A stretch of DNA of 64,000 nt from Desulfobacterales bacterium. Its GTDB lineage: Bacteria; Desulfobacterota; Desulfobacteria; Desulfobacterales; JAAELO01. Positions 1 to 8,159 of this stretch are shown here, piece by piece. A program made the translations under genes and the position numbers. Below the pieces are notes generated by a model. The model was not told the origin of the DNA, did not search any database, and was given only the letters and a program-made list of their open reading frames with translations. Location of the stretch: contig JAAELO010000756.1 in assembly GCA_024226555.1 (NCBI GenBank), positions 21,115 through 85,114 of the forward strand. The letters are read 5' to 3'. Numbering within the stretch: position 1 is the stretch's first letter; every line of letters begins with the position of its first letter.

Positions 1-18
1 AATTATTAGAGATTCCCT
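1..18. mobile_element. Right end of a MITE cut by the window edge
   Basis: The first bases match the right terminus of the MITE family that recurs through the window (TTATTAGAGATTCCC). The rest of the copy lies outside the window. Confidence 0.5.
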
Positions 19-137
19 CTAAAGCATAAGAGTTTTGTTGAAATGCAAAGTATAACGTTTATAAACCTCGGAGAGCAAGGCTACTATTGATGCATATTTT
101 GAATTTTGATATATAGGAATTCAGGAGGAGTATTTTT

Positions 138-713
138 ATGGAATGGTTTTACGTTGTTAATGATGAAAGAAAGGGACCGGTAAGCGAAAGTGAATTCGAT
201 GCCCTTGTGAAAGATAATGAAATTACAAATGAAACCCTTGTCTGGAATAGTGATATGAAAGACTGGGAAATCTATGGGATAATTAACAAGAATATTCCAC
301 CAAAAATTCCTGTTCAAGTAAATCTTGGCGAAAAATCTAAAAAAGATATTCAGGAGGAAAAAACCTTTGGAATATTGTGTCATCTCTCGACATTTGCTGG
401 ATTTATGATTCCCTTTGGTAGTATTTTAGGACCTCTGATAGTTTGGTTAGTCAAAAAAAATGAATATGAATTGGTGGATTCATGTGGCAAAGAATCTTTA
501 AATTTTCAGATCTCCCTTACTATTTATACTTTAATTCTTCTGTTCTTCTTTTTTATTGTATTTTTGTCACAGACAGAAATTATAGTTGTTTTTTTAGTAC
601 CAGTAATGATTATAGTTTTCCTGGTTGATATAATTTGTGTTATTAAAGCCTCTGTACTTGCTAATAATGGGGAAGTTTACAGATATCCCCTTACTATACG
701 ATTTTTCAAATAG
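138..713 (+). CDS. GYF_2 + DUF4870 (Tic20-like) membrane protein
   Basis: 191 aa. Residues 1-55 look like a GYF_2 (DUF4339) domain: aromatic start WFYVV, then KGPVSESEFDALV and a late LVWNSDMKDW, a module often found at the N-terminus of bacterial membrane proteins. Residues ~75-191 match the DUF4870/Tic20-like pattern (KTFGILCHLSTFAGFMIPFG, three to four hydrophobic segments, and a final YPLTIRF). A strong ribosome site (aggaggag) lies 8-9 bases before the ATG. The gene stands alone and runs convergently into the acyl-CoA synthetase gene, with a shared hairpin between them. Exact function unknown; assignment is from domain patterns only. Confidence 0.8.
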   Translation: MEWFYVVNDERKGPVSESEFDALVKDNEITNETLVWNSDMKDWEIYGIINKNIPPKIPVQVNLGEKSKKDIQEEKTFGILCHLSTFAGFMIPFGSILGPLIVWLVKKNEYELVDSCGKESLNFQISLTIYTLILLFFFFIVFLSQTEIIVVFLVPVMIIVFLVDIICVIKASVLANNGEVYRYPLTIRFFK

Positions 714-743
714 TGACTGGTATAAAAACAAGTGGTAAATTAT

Positions 744-785
744 GGGAACCTCTAATAACTGTATAAATAAGAGTTATTAGAGGTT
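744..785. terminator. Hairpin between convergent genes, built from MITE ends
   Basis: AACCTCTAATAACT (747-760) and AGTTATTAGAGGTT (772-785) form a perfect 14-bp stem with an 11-nt loop. The arms are the MITE terminal repeats with the centre deleted. Lying between two convergent genes, it probably works as a bidirectional terminator, though it lacks a classic T tract. Confidence 0.5.
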
Positions 786-791
786 AATATA

Positions 792-2522
792 TTATCCAGT
801 TTCCTCATCCCTAAGAACTCTTCGAAGTATTTTTCCCACGTTGGACATGGGGATCTCATCGCGAAACTCTATACTACGGGGTCTTTTGTAAGCAGTCATA
901 TTTTCTTTACAAAAATTAAGAATCTCTTCTTCTGTAGCGGTTTGACCATCTACAATTTTCACAAATGCTTTTACAGTTTCGCCACTTTTACCGTTCTTGA
1001 CTCCAATTACTGCAGCAAGTTCAACCTTTGGATGTGTAAAGAGAACATCTTCCACATCCCTTGGATAAACATTAAATCCACCAACAAGAATCATATCTTT
1101 TTTTCGGTCTGTAATTGTAATATATCCATCTTCGTCGATATTACCAATATCACCTGTTAGAAAATAACGGTTTCCATCCAGTTTTACAAAGGACTGTTCA
1201 TTGGCATCCGGACGGTTCCAGTATCCTTTCATAACCTGTGGACCAAATGCTGCAATTTCACCATCTTCTCCCTTTGGCATCTCCTCATATGGATTCTCTG
1301 CATTTAGAATTTTGACATGGGTATCCGGCAGTGGAAAACCAATTGAACCAACTTTTCTGGATTCAGGAAAGGTAGGATTAGCTGTAAGAGCGGGCGCTGT
1401 TTCAGTTAAGCCATATGCCTCAAATATAATCGCGCCTGTTTTCTCTTCAAAATCCTTGCATACCTCTGGTGGAAGCGGTGCACCTCCGGAAATACAACCC
1501 TGAAACGAGGACACATCATATTTGCTTAGATCAGGATGATTGGAAAATGCCACAAACAAAGTAGGAACAGCAGACATAAATGTGGGTTTGTATTTATCAA
1601 CAGTTTTAAGCACATCAGTGAAAGGTGGATTACCAGCTCTTGGGTCAGGTATGCAAATCAGCTGTGCTCCCAGTTTACATGCTGTCAGCATGGCTCCTGT
1701 AAGACCAAAGCTGTGAAACCAGGGAAGAACTCCTAATACACAATGGTAATCACCTTCTTTTAGCTTTTCCGGAGCACCTTCCTCTGACTGTACGAGGCGA
1801 CACCATTCCATTGTTGCCATAAGGTTATGAGTGAAATTGGTATGAACAAGTTCAGCTCCTTTGGGGAGGCCTGTTGTTCCTCCGGTATAAAGCATGACTG
1901 CAGTATCATTTTCAGGATCTATTGATATTTCAGGAGCAATTGGTTTTGAGCTTGCTACAATATCATCAAACATCAGGTGTTCATTCTCAATATTACCAGC
2001 TTTTGGTATTTTACCAAGAAGCCCCCCGATTAATCCCTTCAATTTTGGAAGGTATGATTTTATATTACAGACAACAACCGTTTCAACCCCTGTACCATTC
2101 ACAGCATCCGCGGTGTTTTTGTAGAATTCAGGATGATCCATACAGAATACCATCTTAGCTTCTGAATCATTGAGCTGGTGATTTAGTTCCGATGCTGTAT
2201 ATACAGGATTACAGTTTACAGCAACTGCACCTGTTTTTAGAATACCAAAAAATATTTCCGGGAAATGGGGCAGGTTAGGAAGGAAAATTGCAACCTTATC
2301 CCCTTTTTTTATACCTTTATTGGTTAGAAAATTTGCAATTCGATCAGCTGTATCTTTGACTTTTGCATAGGTTTTAGTTGCCCCGGAAAAAATAGTAAAC
2401 ACATTTTCAGGATACTTTTTAGCTGTGTCATCCAGAATTTGATACAAAGGAAATTTGAAATTATCTAAATGGTGGGATACACCTTCTGGCCAATAGGGGG
2501 TTTGCCATTCTTCAAGGGTCAT
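792..2522 (-). CDS. Long-chain acyl-CoA synthetase (AMP-forming), FadD-like
   Basis: 576 aa, normal length for the ANL adenylate-forming superfamily. Visible motifs in order: P-loop-like YTGGTTGLPKGA (~res 212), EAYGLTETAPALT, TGDIGNIDEDGYITITDRKK with the conserved Asp and Arg, GGFNVYPRDVEDVL hinge region, and the C-terminal catalytic lysine motif NVGKILRR. It should activate a fatty or other carboxylic acid to its CoA thioester in the cytosol, using ATP. The start is supported by aaaggag seven bases upstream. Substrate chain length cannot be read from the sequence. It is monocistronic, but the window has other CoA-ester enzymes (dehydratases at 17-20.5 kb). Confidence 0.93.
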   Translation of the reverse strand: MTLEEWQTPYWPEGVSHHLDNFKFPLYQILDDTAKKYPENVFTIFSGATKTYAKVKDTADRIANFLTNKGIKKGDKVAIFLPNLPHFPEIFFGILKTGAVAVNCNPVYTASELNHQLNDSEAKMVFCMDHPEFYKNTADAVNGTGVETVVVCNIKSYLPKLKGLIGGLLGKIPKAGNIENEHLMFDDIVASSKPIAPEISIDPENDTAVMLYTGGTTGLPKGAELVHTNFTHNLMATMEWCRLVQSEEGAPEKLKEGDYHCVLGVLPWFHSFGLTGAMLTACKLGAQLICIPDPRAGNPPFTDVLKTVDKYKPTFMSAVPTLFVAFSNHPDLSKYDVSSFQGCISGGAPLPPEVCKDFEEKTGAIIFEAYGLTETAPALTANPTFPESRKVGSIGFPLPDTHVKILNAENPYEEMPKGEDGEIAAFGPQVMKGYWNRPDANEQSFVKLDGNRYFLTGDIGNIDEDGYITITDRKKDMILVGGFNVYPRDVEDVLFTHPKVELAAVIGVKNGKSGETVKAFVKIVDGQTATEEEILNFCKENMTAYKRPRSIEFRDEIPMSNVGKILRRVLRDEETG

Positions 2523-3142
2523 CTTATTCTCCTTTTGCTTTTGGAACCTAAAAAAAACAGGTTCCTTATAAATATTTAAACCACTTCCTTATTGAGCGTG
2601 TGCCTCAAAAAAAGAAGATTTTTCCGAATGTTTCTTTTTTTACCTTCGATCTTCAAATCTTTGTAAATGAAATATTCTTCTGTTTAACAAACCATGAGTC
2701 CTGTTAAGTTTCCACATAAAAAGACCATGTTTTTGTTTGTTAATATTGCTTTTGTAAATATCTATTCAATGGAGTTCTGTTGTTTATTAATATGTAAAAA
2801 AGCACATGGGAATATATGAGTCAAGAATATTTTGCGTACAAGCAAACGGGAATTAAGGGAATCTCTAATGGGAATCTCTAATAATTAGAATTTTTGATGA
2901 AATACAAGGCTAAGAAAAAAACAATGGGTTGATTTTACTACAGTTGTTTTTTTTGAAAAAGCAGTATTTCGCAAAAAGATCAGTTATTAGAGGTTCCCTT
3001 AAGGCATTTCTTTTGGATAGAATTCATACAAACACCGGTATCCAAACTAAACCGTATTTTTTATAGATTGAAAAAAAACTTTTTTGAAGCTAAATTGATT
3101 TGTTGTTCCTTTATAAAATAAAATTATTATAAGGATTATAAA
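2523..3142. other. Divergent intergenic region with a MITE
   Basis: 620 bp between divergently transcribed genes. It holds one intact MITE (2857-2998) and otherwise AT-rich sequence that must carry both promoters. I see no convincing small ORF or RNA. Confidence 0.6.
2857..2998 (+). mobile_element. MITE copy, TSD TTAA
   Basis: Starts GGGAATCTCTAAT, repeats its own left end at 2870, and ends with AGTTATTAGAGGTTCCC. It is flanked by TTAA at 2853-2856 and 2999-3002. The duplicated left terminus is unusual: either an insertion next to an older end or slippage. Confidence 0.8.
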
Positions 3143-4099
3143 ATGAAAAAATTTTTATCTCTTTTTCTATTATTCATTTTTATTTATCAATCAGGTTTAG
3201 CAAATACTAACTCTAAAAACACAAAATACTCGGCATGGGTTGATAGTGTAAGAGTGAGAAAAACTCCCGGTTTTAAAAGTAAAACTATCACCTTTTTAAA
3301 GGTTGGAGAAACAATATATTCAACAGGAATTCAGAGTAAAACCAGACACAAAATCACAATGAGAGGAATTCATTTTAATGAATATTTTATAAAAATCAAA
3401 ACGAAAAAAAATCAGGTAGGATGGGTATTCAAAGGTGAGCTTGTTAGCTCTTATCAATTCGAGGTTATAAAAAACAAGATTGAGCTCTCTCTTCCATTAA
3501 ACTATGCTTATAGTTATAAACATGCAAGTAAGTGGAAAAAGTTAAAATGGTTTGGATTATTTAAAACTAATAATCAACTTCAACTCCTGAAAACAAAAGT
3601 TAAGATTAAAGTTAATGAGGGTTATAATGATGATCAGGTTATAATTACTTCTTTAAATAAAAGAGTTTCACCTCTCTTTTATATATCAGGCATAAAGCAC
3701 AGAAATGTGATTACGGCAGTAATTTTAAATAAACTTAAAGCTTTTGATGAGAAAAACGGAGTACTTAAATTTTCTTTCCTAAAAAAAAGATACATACTAA
3801 TATCCGAATCTAAAAATAATCTTTCTGTTCCTGGAAATAAAGCTGCTGGATACCAATGGATTCTGTTTTATCAAAAAAAAGATGGAACAATGCTCTCTCA
3901 AATCATTGCCAGATCATTGGGATCTCCCCCTGTTGTGATATGGGCAGGAGATATGAATGGGGATAATAAAATTGATCTCTTTTTAAAATGTGAAAGAAGT
4001 GGTTGGGGCAATTCTGTATTACTACTCTCATCCAAACAGAAATCACATCTTTTAGTTAATAAAATTGGTGAGGTCTGTTTTTGGGGATTGCCTGATTAA
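3143..4099 (+). CDS. Secreted SH3-like domain protein
   Basis: 318 aa with an N-terminal signal peptide (MKKF, hydrophobic core, likely cleavage near GLA/NTN). Residues ~28-95 look like a bacterial SH3 (SH3b) fold: WVDSVRVRKTPGFKSKTITF, then GWVFKGEL. The C-terminal region carries a calcium-loop/FG-GAP-like stretch, GDMNGDNKIDLFL (~res 272), with Asp/Asn at the usual ligand spacing. Probably a periplasmic or surface protein. No operon partner: it is followed by an AT-rich gap and the cstA promoter. Function unknown. Confidence 0.65.
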   Translation: MKKFLSLFLLFIFIYQSGLANTNSKNTKYSAWVDSVRVRKTPGFKSKTITFLKVGETIYSTGIQSKTRHKITMRGIHFNEYFIKIKTKKNQVGWVFKGELVSSYQFEVIKNKIELSLPLNYAYSYKHASKWKKLKWFGLFKTNNQLQLLKTKVKIKVNEGYNDDQVIITSLNKRVSPLFYISGIKHRNVITAVILNKLKAFDEKNGVLKFSFLKKRYILISESKNNLSVPGNKAAGYQWILFYQKKDGTMLSQIIARSLGSPPVVIWAGDMNGDNKIDLFLKCERSGWGNSVLLLSSKQKSHLLVNKIGEVCFWGLPD

Positions 4100-4439
4100 A
4101 AAAAGGTACCTTTTGACTGAAAGGAAAGAATTAATGTTTGCAAAAAAAAGGTGATAATAATAATTTTAGAAGATTTCATAACTAATTATCCTTTTAAGAG
4201 AATATTTCTGATCCCCCTAATTACTGATCAGATAGTTTTTTTTATAGCTTCGGATATACTGTTTTCAGATATCTGAATATGAAAACACCCCCACTCTATA
4301 GATTTATTTATATTAAACATGGTTTTGCAATACTATACATTACCGACCGTCCCTCTTCAAAGGCTTTTTATAAACTTGACACAATTAAAACAGCTTTCTA
4401 TATTGTGAAAAATTCTTTAAAAATTATGAGGAGGGGTAA
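4100..4439. other. Intergenic region upstream of cstA
   Basis: 340 bp. It begins with a short palindrome, AAAAGGTACCTTTT (4101-4114), right after the stop codon, a weak terminator candidate, and ends with the cstA promoter. Nothing else recognised. Confidence 0.5.
4376..4404 (+). promoter_or_regulatory. Sigma-70-type promoter for cstA
   Basis: TTGACA (4376-4381) and TATATT (4399-4404) are separated by 17 bp, about 35 bp before the cstA start. A gaggagg ribosome site follows at about 4429. Confidence 0.7.
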
Positions 4440-6179
4440 ATGCAAGCTTTAATGATTATGGTTTTTGCTTTTGTAGGTTATATAGTTATGTATAATCTAT
4501 ATGGTAAATTTATTGGTCAAAAAATTTTCAAGCTTTCCAATAGTGCAACTCCACCTTCCGTTTCCATGGAAGATGGTATTGACTATGTTCCAACTAAAAA
4601 AGAGGTGATATTTGGACATCATTTTACCTCAATTTCCGGAACAGGACCTATTGTAGGACCAGCAGTGGCGATTATATGGGGATGGGTTCCTGCATTAATC
4701 TGGGTTTTTGTTGGAAGTATTTTCATGGGAGCAGTTCACGATTTTGGATCTTTGATTATATCCATGAGAAACGAAGGAAAATCGATTGCTGATTACACAG
4801 GGAAATATGTGAATGATAGGGTCAAATTTTTCTTTTTTCTCATTGTATTTCTTGAGTTATGGATTGTGATTGCAATATTTGGTCTGGTTATAGCAGTAGT
4901 TTTTAGTATGTATCCTGCATCTGTTTTTCCGGTATGGTGTGAAGTTATTATCGCTGTTGTTCTTGGTCATATGATATACAAGCAGGGAAAAAGCATAATG
5001 ACATGGTCAATTGTTGCTGTTGTTCTTATGTATGTTACAGTAGCTCTTGGAGTATATATTCCGTTTAAGATGCCTTCTATTATGGGGATACCAGCAACTG
5101 GTATGTGGACTATAATTTTACTTGCATATGCATTTATAGCTTCTACGCTTCCTGTTACTACACTCTTGCAACCACGTGATTTTATAAATTCACATCAGCT
5201 AATGATAGCGATGACTCTTCTAATTCTTGGAGTTCTGTTTTCAGCTTTTGGTGGAAATTTAGAGATGGTTGCTCCAGCAGTGCAGATAGCACCAGCTAAA
5301 GCCCCATCCATGTGGCCATTTCTGTTTATAACAATAGCGTGCGGAGCAATTTCAGGATTTCACTCACTTGTTTCTTCAGGAACATCAGCAAAGCAGGTAA
5401 GATCTGAATCAGATTCCCTTTTTGTAGGATACGGTTCCATGCTTATGGAAGGAACTCTTGCAACTCTTGTAATTATTGCAGTATCTGCCGGGATCGGTAT
5501 GGGTTATGTTACTAAATCCGGTGAAACATTAGTTGGTGCAGCAGCATGGACAACACACTACTCATCCTGGGCAGCAGCAGCAGGTTTGGGTTCAAAAGTT
5601 GCAGCTTTTGTAAATGGCGCGGCTAACATGATCGCTTCAACAGGGATACCAAATTCATTCGCTGTTGTTATAATGGGTGTTTTTGTTGCATCCTTTGCAG
5701 GAACAACTCTTGATACTGCAACAAGAATACAGAGATATATTGTTTCTGAACTTGCTATCAGTGCAAAACTTCCGGTTCTTTCAGGAAAATATATAGCCAC
5801 AGCAATAGCTGTTATTTCAGCTCTGATACTTGCTTTCGCAACTGGTGCTGGTGGAAAGGGTGCATTAAAATTATGGCCTCTTTTTGGCGCGGTAAACCAG
5901 ACTTTAGCAGGCCTTGCACTTGTAATAATCACAGTTTATCTAAAGAACAAAGGTGGTCTGAAATGGATAATTTCAGGAGTACCTGCACTTTTTATGATAT
6001 TTATGACTATCTGGGCTTTGATTATAAATCAGACAAAATTCTATTCAAGCGATAATATGCTACTTACTATAATCAACGGAATAATTCTGTTTATAGCTAT
6101 ATGGATTGCTGTAGAAGGCATACTTAAGTTTATCTCCATCAAAGATGATGGTGATTTAGCTGAAGCGCCTGAAAATTAA
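4440..6179 (+). CDS. cstA: Carbon starvation protein A, peptide/pyruvate transporter family
   Basis: 579 aa, polytopic with about 16 hydrophobic segments. Contains the family signature GHHFTSISGTGPIVGPAVA (~res 60), the VHDFGSL motif after the second helix pair, GFHSLVSSGTSAKQV (~res 315) and the late GTTLDTATRIQRY. CstA proteins are inner-membrane secondary transporters for peptides or pyruvate, typically induced in carbon limitation. The start follows gaggagg and a good promoter; a hairpin terminator follows the stop. It is shorter than E. coli CstA (about 700 aa), matching the compact forms seen in anaerobes. Not linked to a LytS-type sensor here; the LytS/LytR pair lies 54 kb away. Confidence 0.93.
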   Translation: MQALMIMVFAFVGYIVMYNLYGKFIGQKIFKLSNSATPPSVSMEDGIDYVPTKKEVIFGHHFTSISGTGPIVGPAVAIIWGWVPALIWVFVGSIFMGAVHDFGSLIISMRNEGKSIADYTGKYVNDRVKFFFFLIVFLELWIVIAIFGLVIAVVFSMYPASVFPVWCEVIIAVVLGHMIYKQGKSIMTWSIVAVVLMYVTVALGVYIPFKMPSIMGIPATGMWTIILLAYAFIASTLPVTTLLQPRDFINSHQLMIAMTLLILGVLFSAFGGNLEMVAPAVQIAPAKAPSMWPFLFITIACGAISGFHSLVSSGTSAKQVRSESDSLFVGYGSMLMEGTLATLVIIAVSAGIGMGYVTKSGETLVGAAAWTTHYSSWAAAAGLGSKVAAFVNGAANMIASTGIPNSFAVVIMGVFVASFAGTTLDTATRIQRYIVSELAISAKLPVLSGKYIATAIAVISALILAFATGAGGKGALKLWPLFGAVNQTLAGLALVIITVYLKNKGGLKWIISGVPALFMIFMTIWALIINQTKFYSSDNMLLTIINGIILFIAIWIAVEGILKFISIKDDGDLAEAPEN

Positions 6180-6187
6180 TAATATTG

Positions 6188-6219
6188 GGCCTGATTCAGA
6201 TTACTGATTCAGGCCTTTT
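6188..6219 (+). terminator. Rho-independent terminator after cstA
   Basis: GGCCTGATTCAG and CTGATTCAGGCC form a 12-bp stem with one mismatch and a 4-nt loop, followed by TTTTAT. Confidence 0.85.
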
Positions 6220-6251
6220 ATCGATTTCCGAGAAAAGATAGAAAGTTCTAA

Positions 6252-6680
6252 ATGCAGAAAAACCTAAAGAATAACTATATTTTTATAATAGTACCAGTAA
6301 TAACCCTATTTATTGTGTTTGGTGTAATAAAAGAGTTTAATCTGGTAAATATCAAGCTACCTCTTCCAGTTTTTATTTATCCGCTCATTTTTATTTTATC
6401 AGCAACTACTTCTATTGCCGGACCGATTTTTTTAAGAACATATTTTGCAAATAGTATGCGAAATAGTAAAAGTGTAGAAAGGGATATTTTTTTTAGATTT
6501 GAAAAAAGGCTTCTTTTTTTGTCATTGATAACACCCTATTTGGCATTAATTTCTATAGTTTTCGAGTTTCCTAAGTTCTACTCAGGATTTATTGTGATGT
6601 TCTCACTTTATGCTGTTTACTATTACTTTCCTTCTAAAAAAAGAATAGACTTTGATAAGAAAATATTCAGGGTAAAATGA
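6252..6680 (+). CDS. Four-helix membrane protein of unknown function
   Basis: 142 aa with four predicted membrane helices (res ~9-27, 37-60, 80-103, 108-127) and a basic C-terminus. First gene of a tight three-gene operon: its stop overlaps the next start (ATGA at 6677). I do not recognise the family. The downstream ArsA/Get3-like ATPase makes a membrane partner or target in protein or anion handling possible, but that rests on gene order only. Confidence 0.6.
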   Translation: MQKNLKNNYIFIIVPVITLFIVFGVIKEFNLVNIKLPLPVFIYPLIFILSATTSIAGPIFLRTYFANSMRNSKSVERDIFFRFEKRLLFLSLITPYLALISIVFEFPKFYSGFIVMFSLYAVYYYFPSKKRIDFDKKIFRVK

Positions 6681-6967
6681 TAGAACTAATAAAAACAATC
6701 TGTCGTAAAATAAAATCCTACTGGGAAATTGCAGACAATGTGGCAAGGCACAGAGCTGTGGACAGTATTGAAGATGAGATAGAAGAGATGGAGTATATCT
6801 TTGCTCTCCTGGTTCAGGGATCTTTTGTTGGTATGCCATCACCTCCCGTTCATATTTCACTTTCACTCCTTCCCCACATGGAAAAAGATTTAAGCCTTAT
6901 GATGGAAAGGGTAACAACTTCAAATCAGCCAATATCCAAACTATTCTCCACATTTGATATAGGATAA
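6677..6967 (+). CDS. Small soluble protein in the ArsA-type ATPase operon
   Basis: 96 aa, no signal or membrane segment. The N-terminal half is charged and helical (EDEIEEMEYIFALLVQGS), followed by a proline stretch GMPSPPVHISLSLLPHMEKDL. Overlaps the upstream membrane gene by 4 bp and sits 4 bp before the ATPase gene, so the three are almost certainly co-translated. Family not recognised; likely an adaptor or subunit of the ATPase. Confidence 0.65.
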   Translation: MIELIKTICRKIKSYWEIADNVARHRAVDSIEDEIEEMEYIFALLVQGSFVGMPSPPVHISLSLLPHMEKDLSLMMERVTTSNQPISKLFSTFDIG

Positions 6968-6971
6968 ACAG

Positions 6972-7883
6972 ATGAGCTATCCGGAAATTATATTTTTTTT
7001 AGGTAAAGGTGGTGTTGGAAAATCAACAGGGTCTGCTATTTTATCAATACTGCTTTCACAAGCAGAAAAGAAAGTTCTCCTTGCTTCCTTTGATTATGCC
7101 CATAATCAATCAGACATTTTTCAAAAGAACTTTTCCGATAAACCCACAAAAATTAACCCTAATCTTGAAGTTCTTCAGATCAACAGAGATAAAGAGGTAA
7201 AAAAATATCTTTCAAAAACAACTAAGGATGTTAAAAAATCTTTTACCTATCTAACGTCGTTCAACCTTGAGGGATATTTCGATGTGTTAAAGTTCTCTCC
7301 AGGTATGGAAGAATATGCTCTTGTTACTACCTTTATGAATATTAGAGAAAAATATAAAGATTATGATTATCATATAATTGATATGCCTCCAACAGCAGTT
7401 TCTTTAAGATTCTTCAATCTTCCCTCACTATCTTTGACATGGATAGACCAGCTTGAAAAACTCAGGATGGAAATTTATAAGAAAAAAGAGATTGTTTCAA
7501 AAATAAAATTTGCGGGAAAAGAGATAGAAAAAGATAAAGTTTTGTTAAAAATAAGAGAGATCAAAAAAGATTATCTTGATATGAAAGGTATATTTGAATC
7601 GAACACAGATTCAAGCATATATACAGTTTTCAATTCCGATCTTCTGTCAGTAAATGAAACAAGCAGAATAGTTTCCGATCTTTCAAAGTTAAACATCAAT
7701 ACCAAAGGTTTTATCTGTAATGACAGATCAGGTAATGAAAAAGTAAGTTCAGATCTTAAAACCATAGAAAGGTATGGAAAAATTAAATCCCTGCCCTTCT
7801 CAAAAGAGCCGTTAATCGGTGAAGCAAAAATCAAAGAGTATATCCAAAAAAACAGTATCAGTATCGAAAATATACTTTTTTAA
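6972..7883 (+). CDS. ArsA/Get3-like P-loop ATPase
   Basis: 303 aa. Deviant Walker A at the N-terminus, FFLGKGGVGKSTGSA (~res 9-21), with the signature lysine of the SIMIBI class; switch region DMPPTAVSLRF (~res 138). Short for ArsA (one nucleotide-binding half only), closer to Get3-like single-domain members. I see no Get3 CxxC zinc pair or ArsA cysteine triad, so arsenite extrusion is unlikely. Third gene of the operon with a four-helix membrane protein and a 96-aa protein; together they could form an ATP-driven targeting or assembly complex at the membrane. AT-rich sequence follows, with no clear terminator. Confidence 0.8.
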   Translation: MSYPEIIFFLGKGGVGKSTGSAILSILLSQAEKKVLLASFDYAHNQSDIFQKNFSDKPTKINPNLEVLQINRDKEVKKYLSKTTKDVKKSFTYLTSFNLEGYFDVLKFSPGMEEYALVTTFMNIREKYKDYDYHIIDMPPTAVSLRFFNLPSLSLTWIDQLEKLRMEIYKKKEIVSKIKFAGKEIEKDKVLLKIREIKKDYLDMKGIFESNTDSSIYTVFNSDLLSVNETSRIVSDLSKLNINTKGFICNDRSGNEKVSSDLKTIERYGKIKSLPFSKEPLIGEAKIKEYIQKNSISIENILF

Positions 7884-8159
7884 ACCCTGCTATTTTTAAA
7901 CCTTTTAAAAACCTATTCCTAAGAAATATAATAAAAATGAAAACCGGTATAGAATATATTATATATAAATAGATATATGTATATAAATAACGCTGTTAAT
8001 TAAACGCTATTTTTATTTTAATATTCTAATTTAATTTTTATAACATCGTATATACGGCTGCTTAGATAAATAAATTGTATTTTGTTTTTTGAATGGCACA
8101 CGAGATGCAATTATGAAGAAACAAGATTTAAAACAAAAAAATATTTTAGGAGCAAAATC

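Noticed and set aside
6624..6640. TTTCCTTCTA match inside a membrane-protein gene
   Set aside because: No GAGGATTA or closing stem nearby; a chance match in coding sequence.
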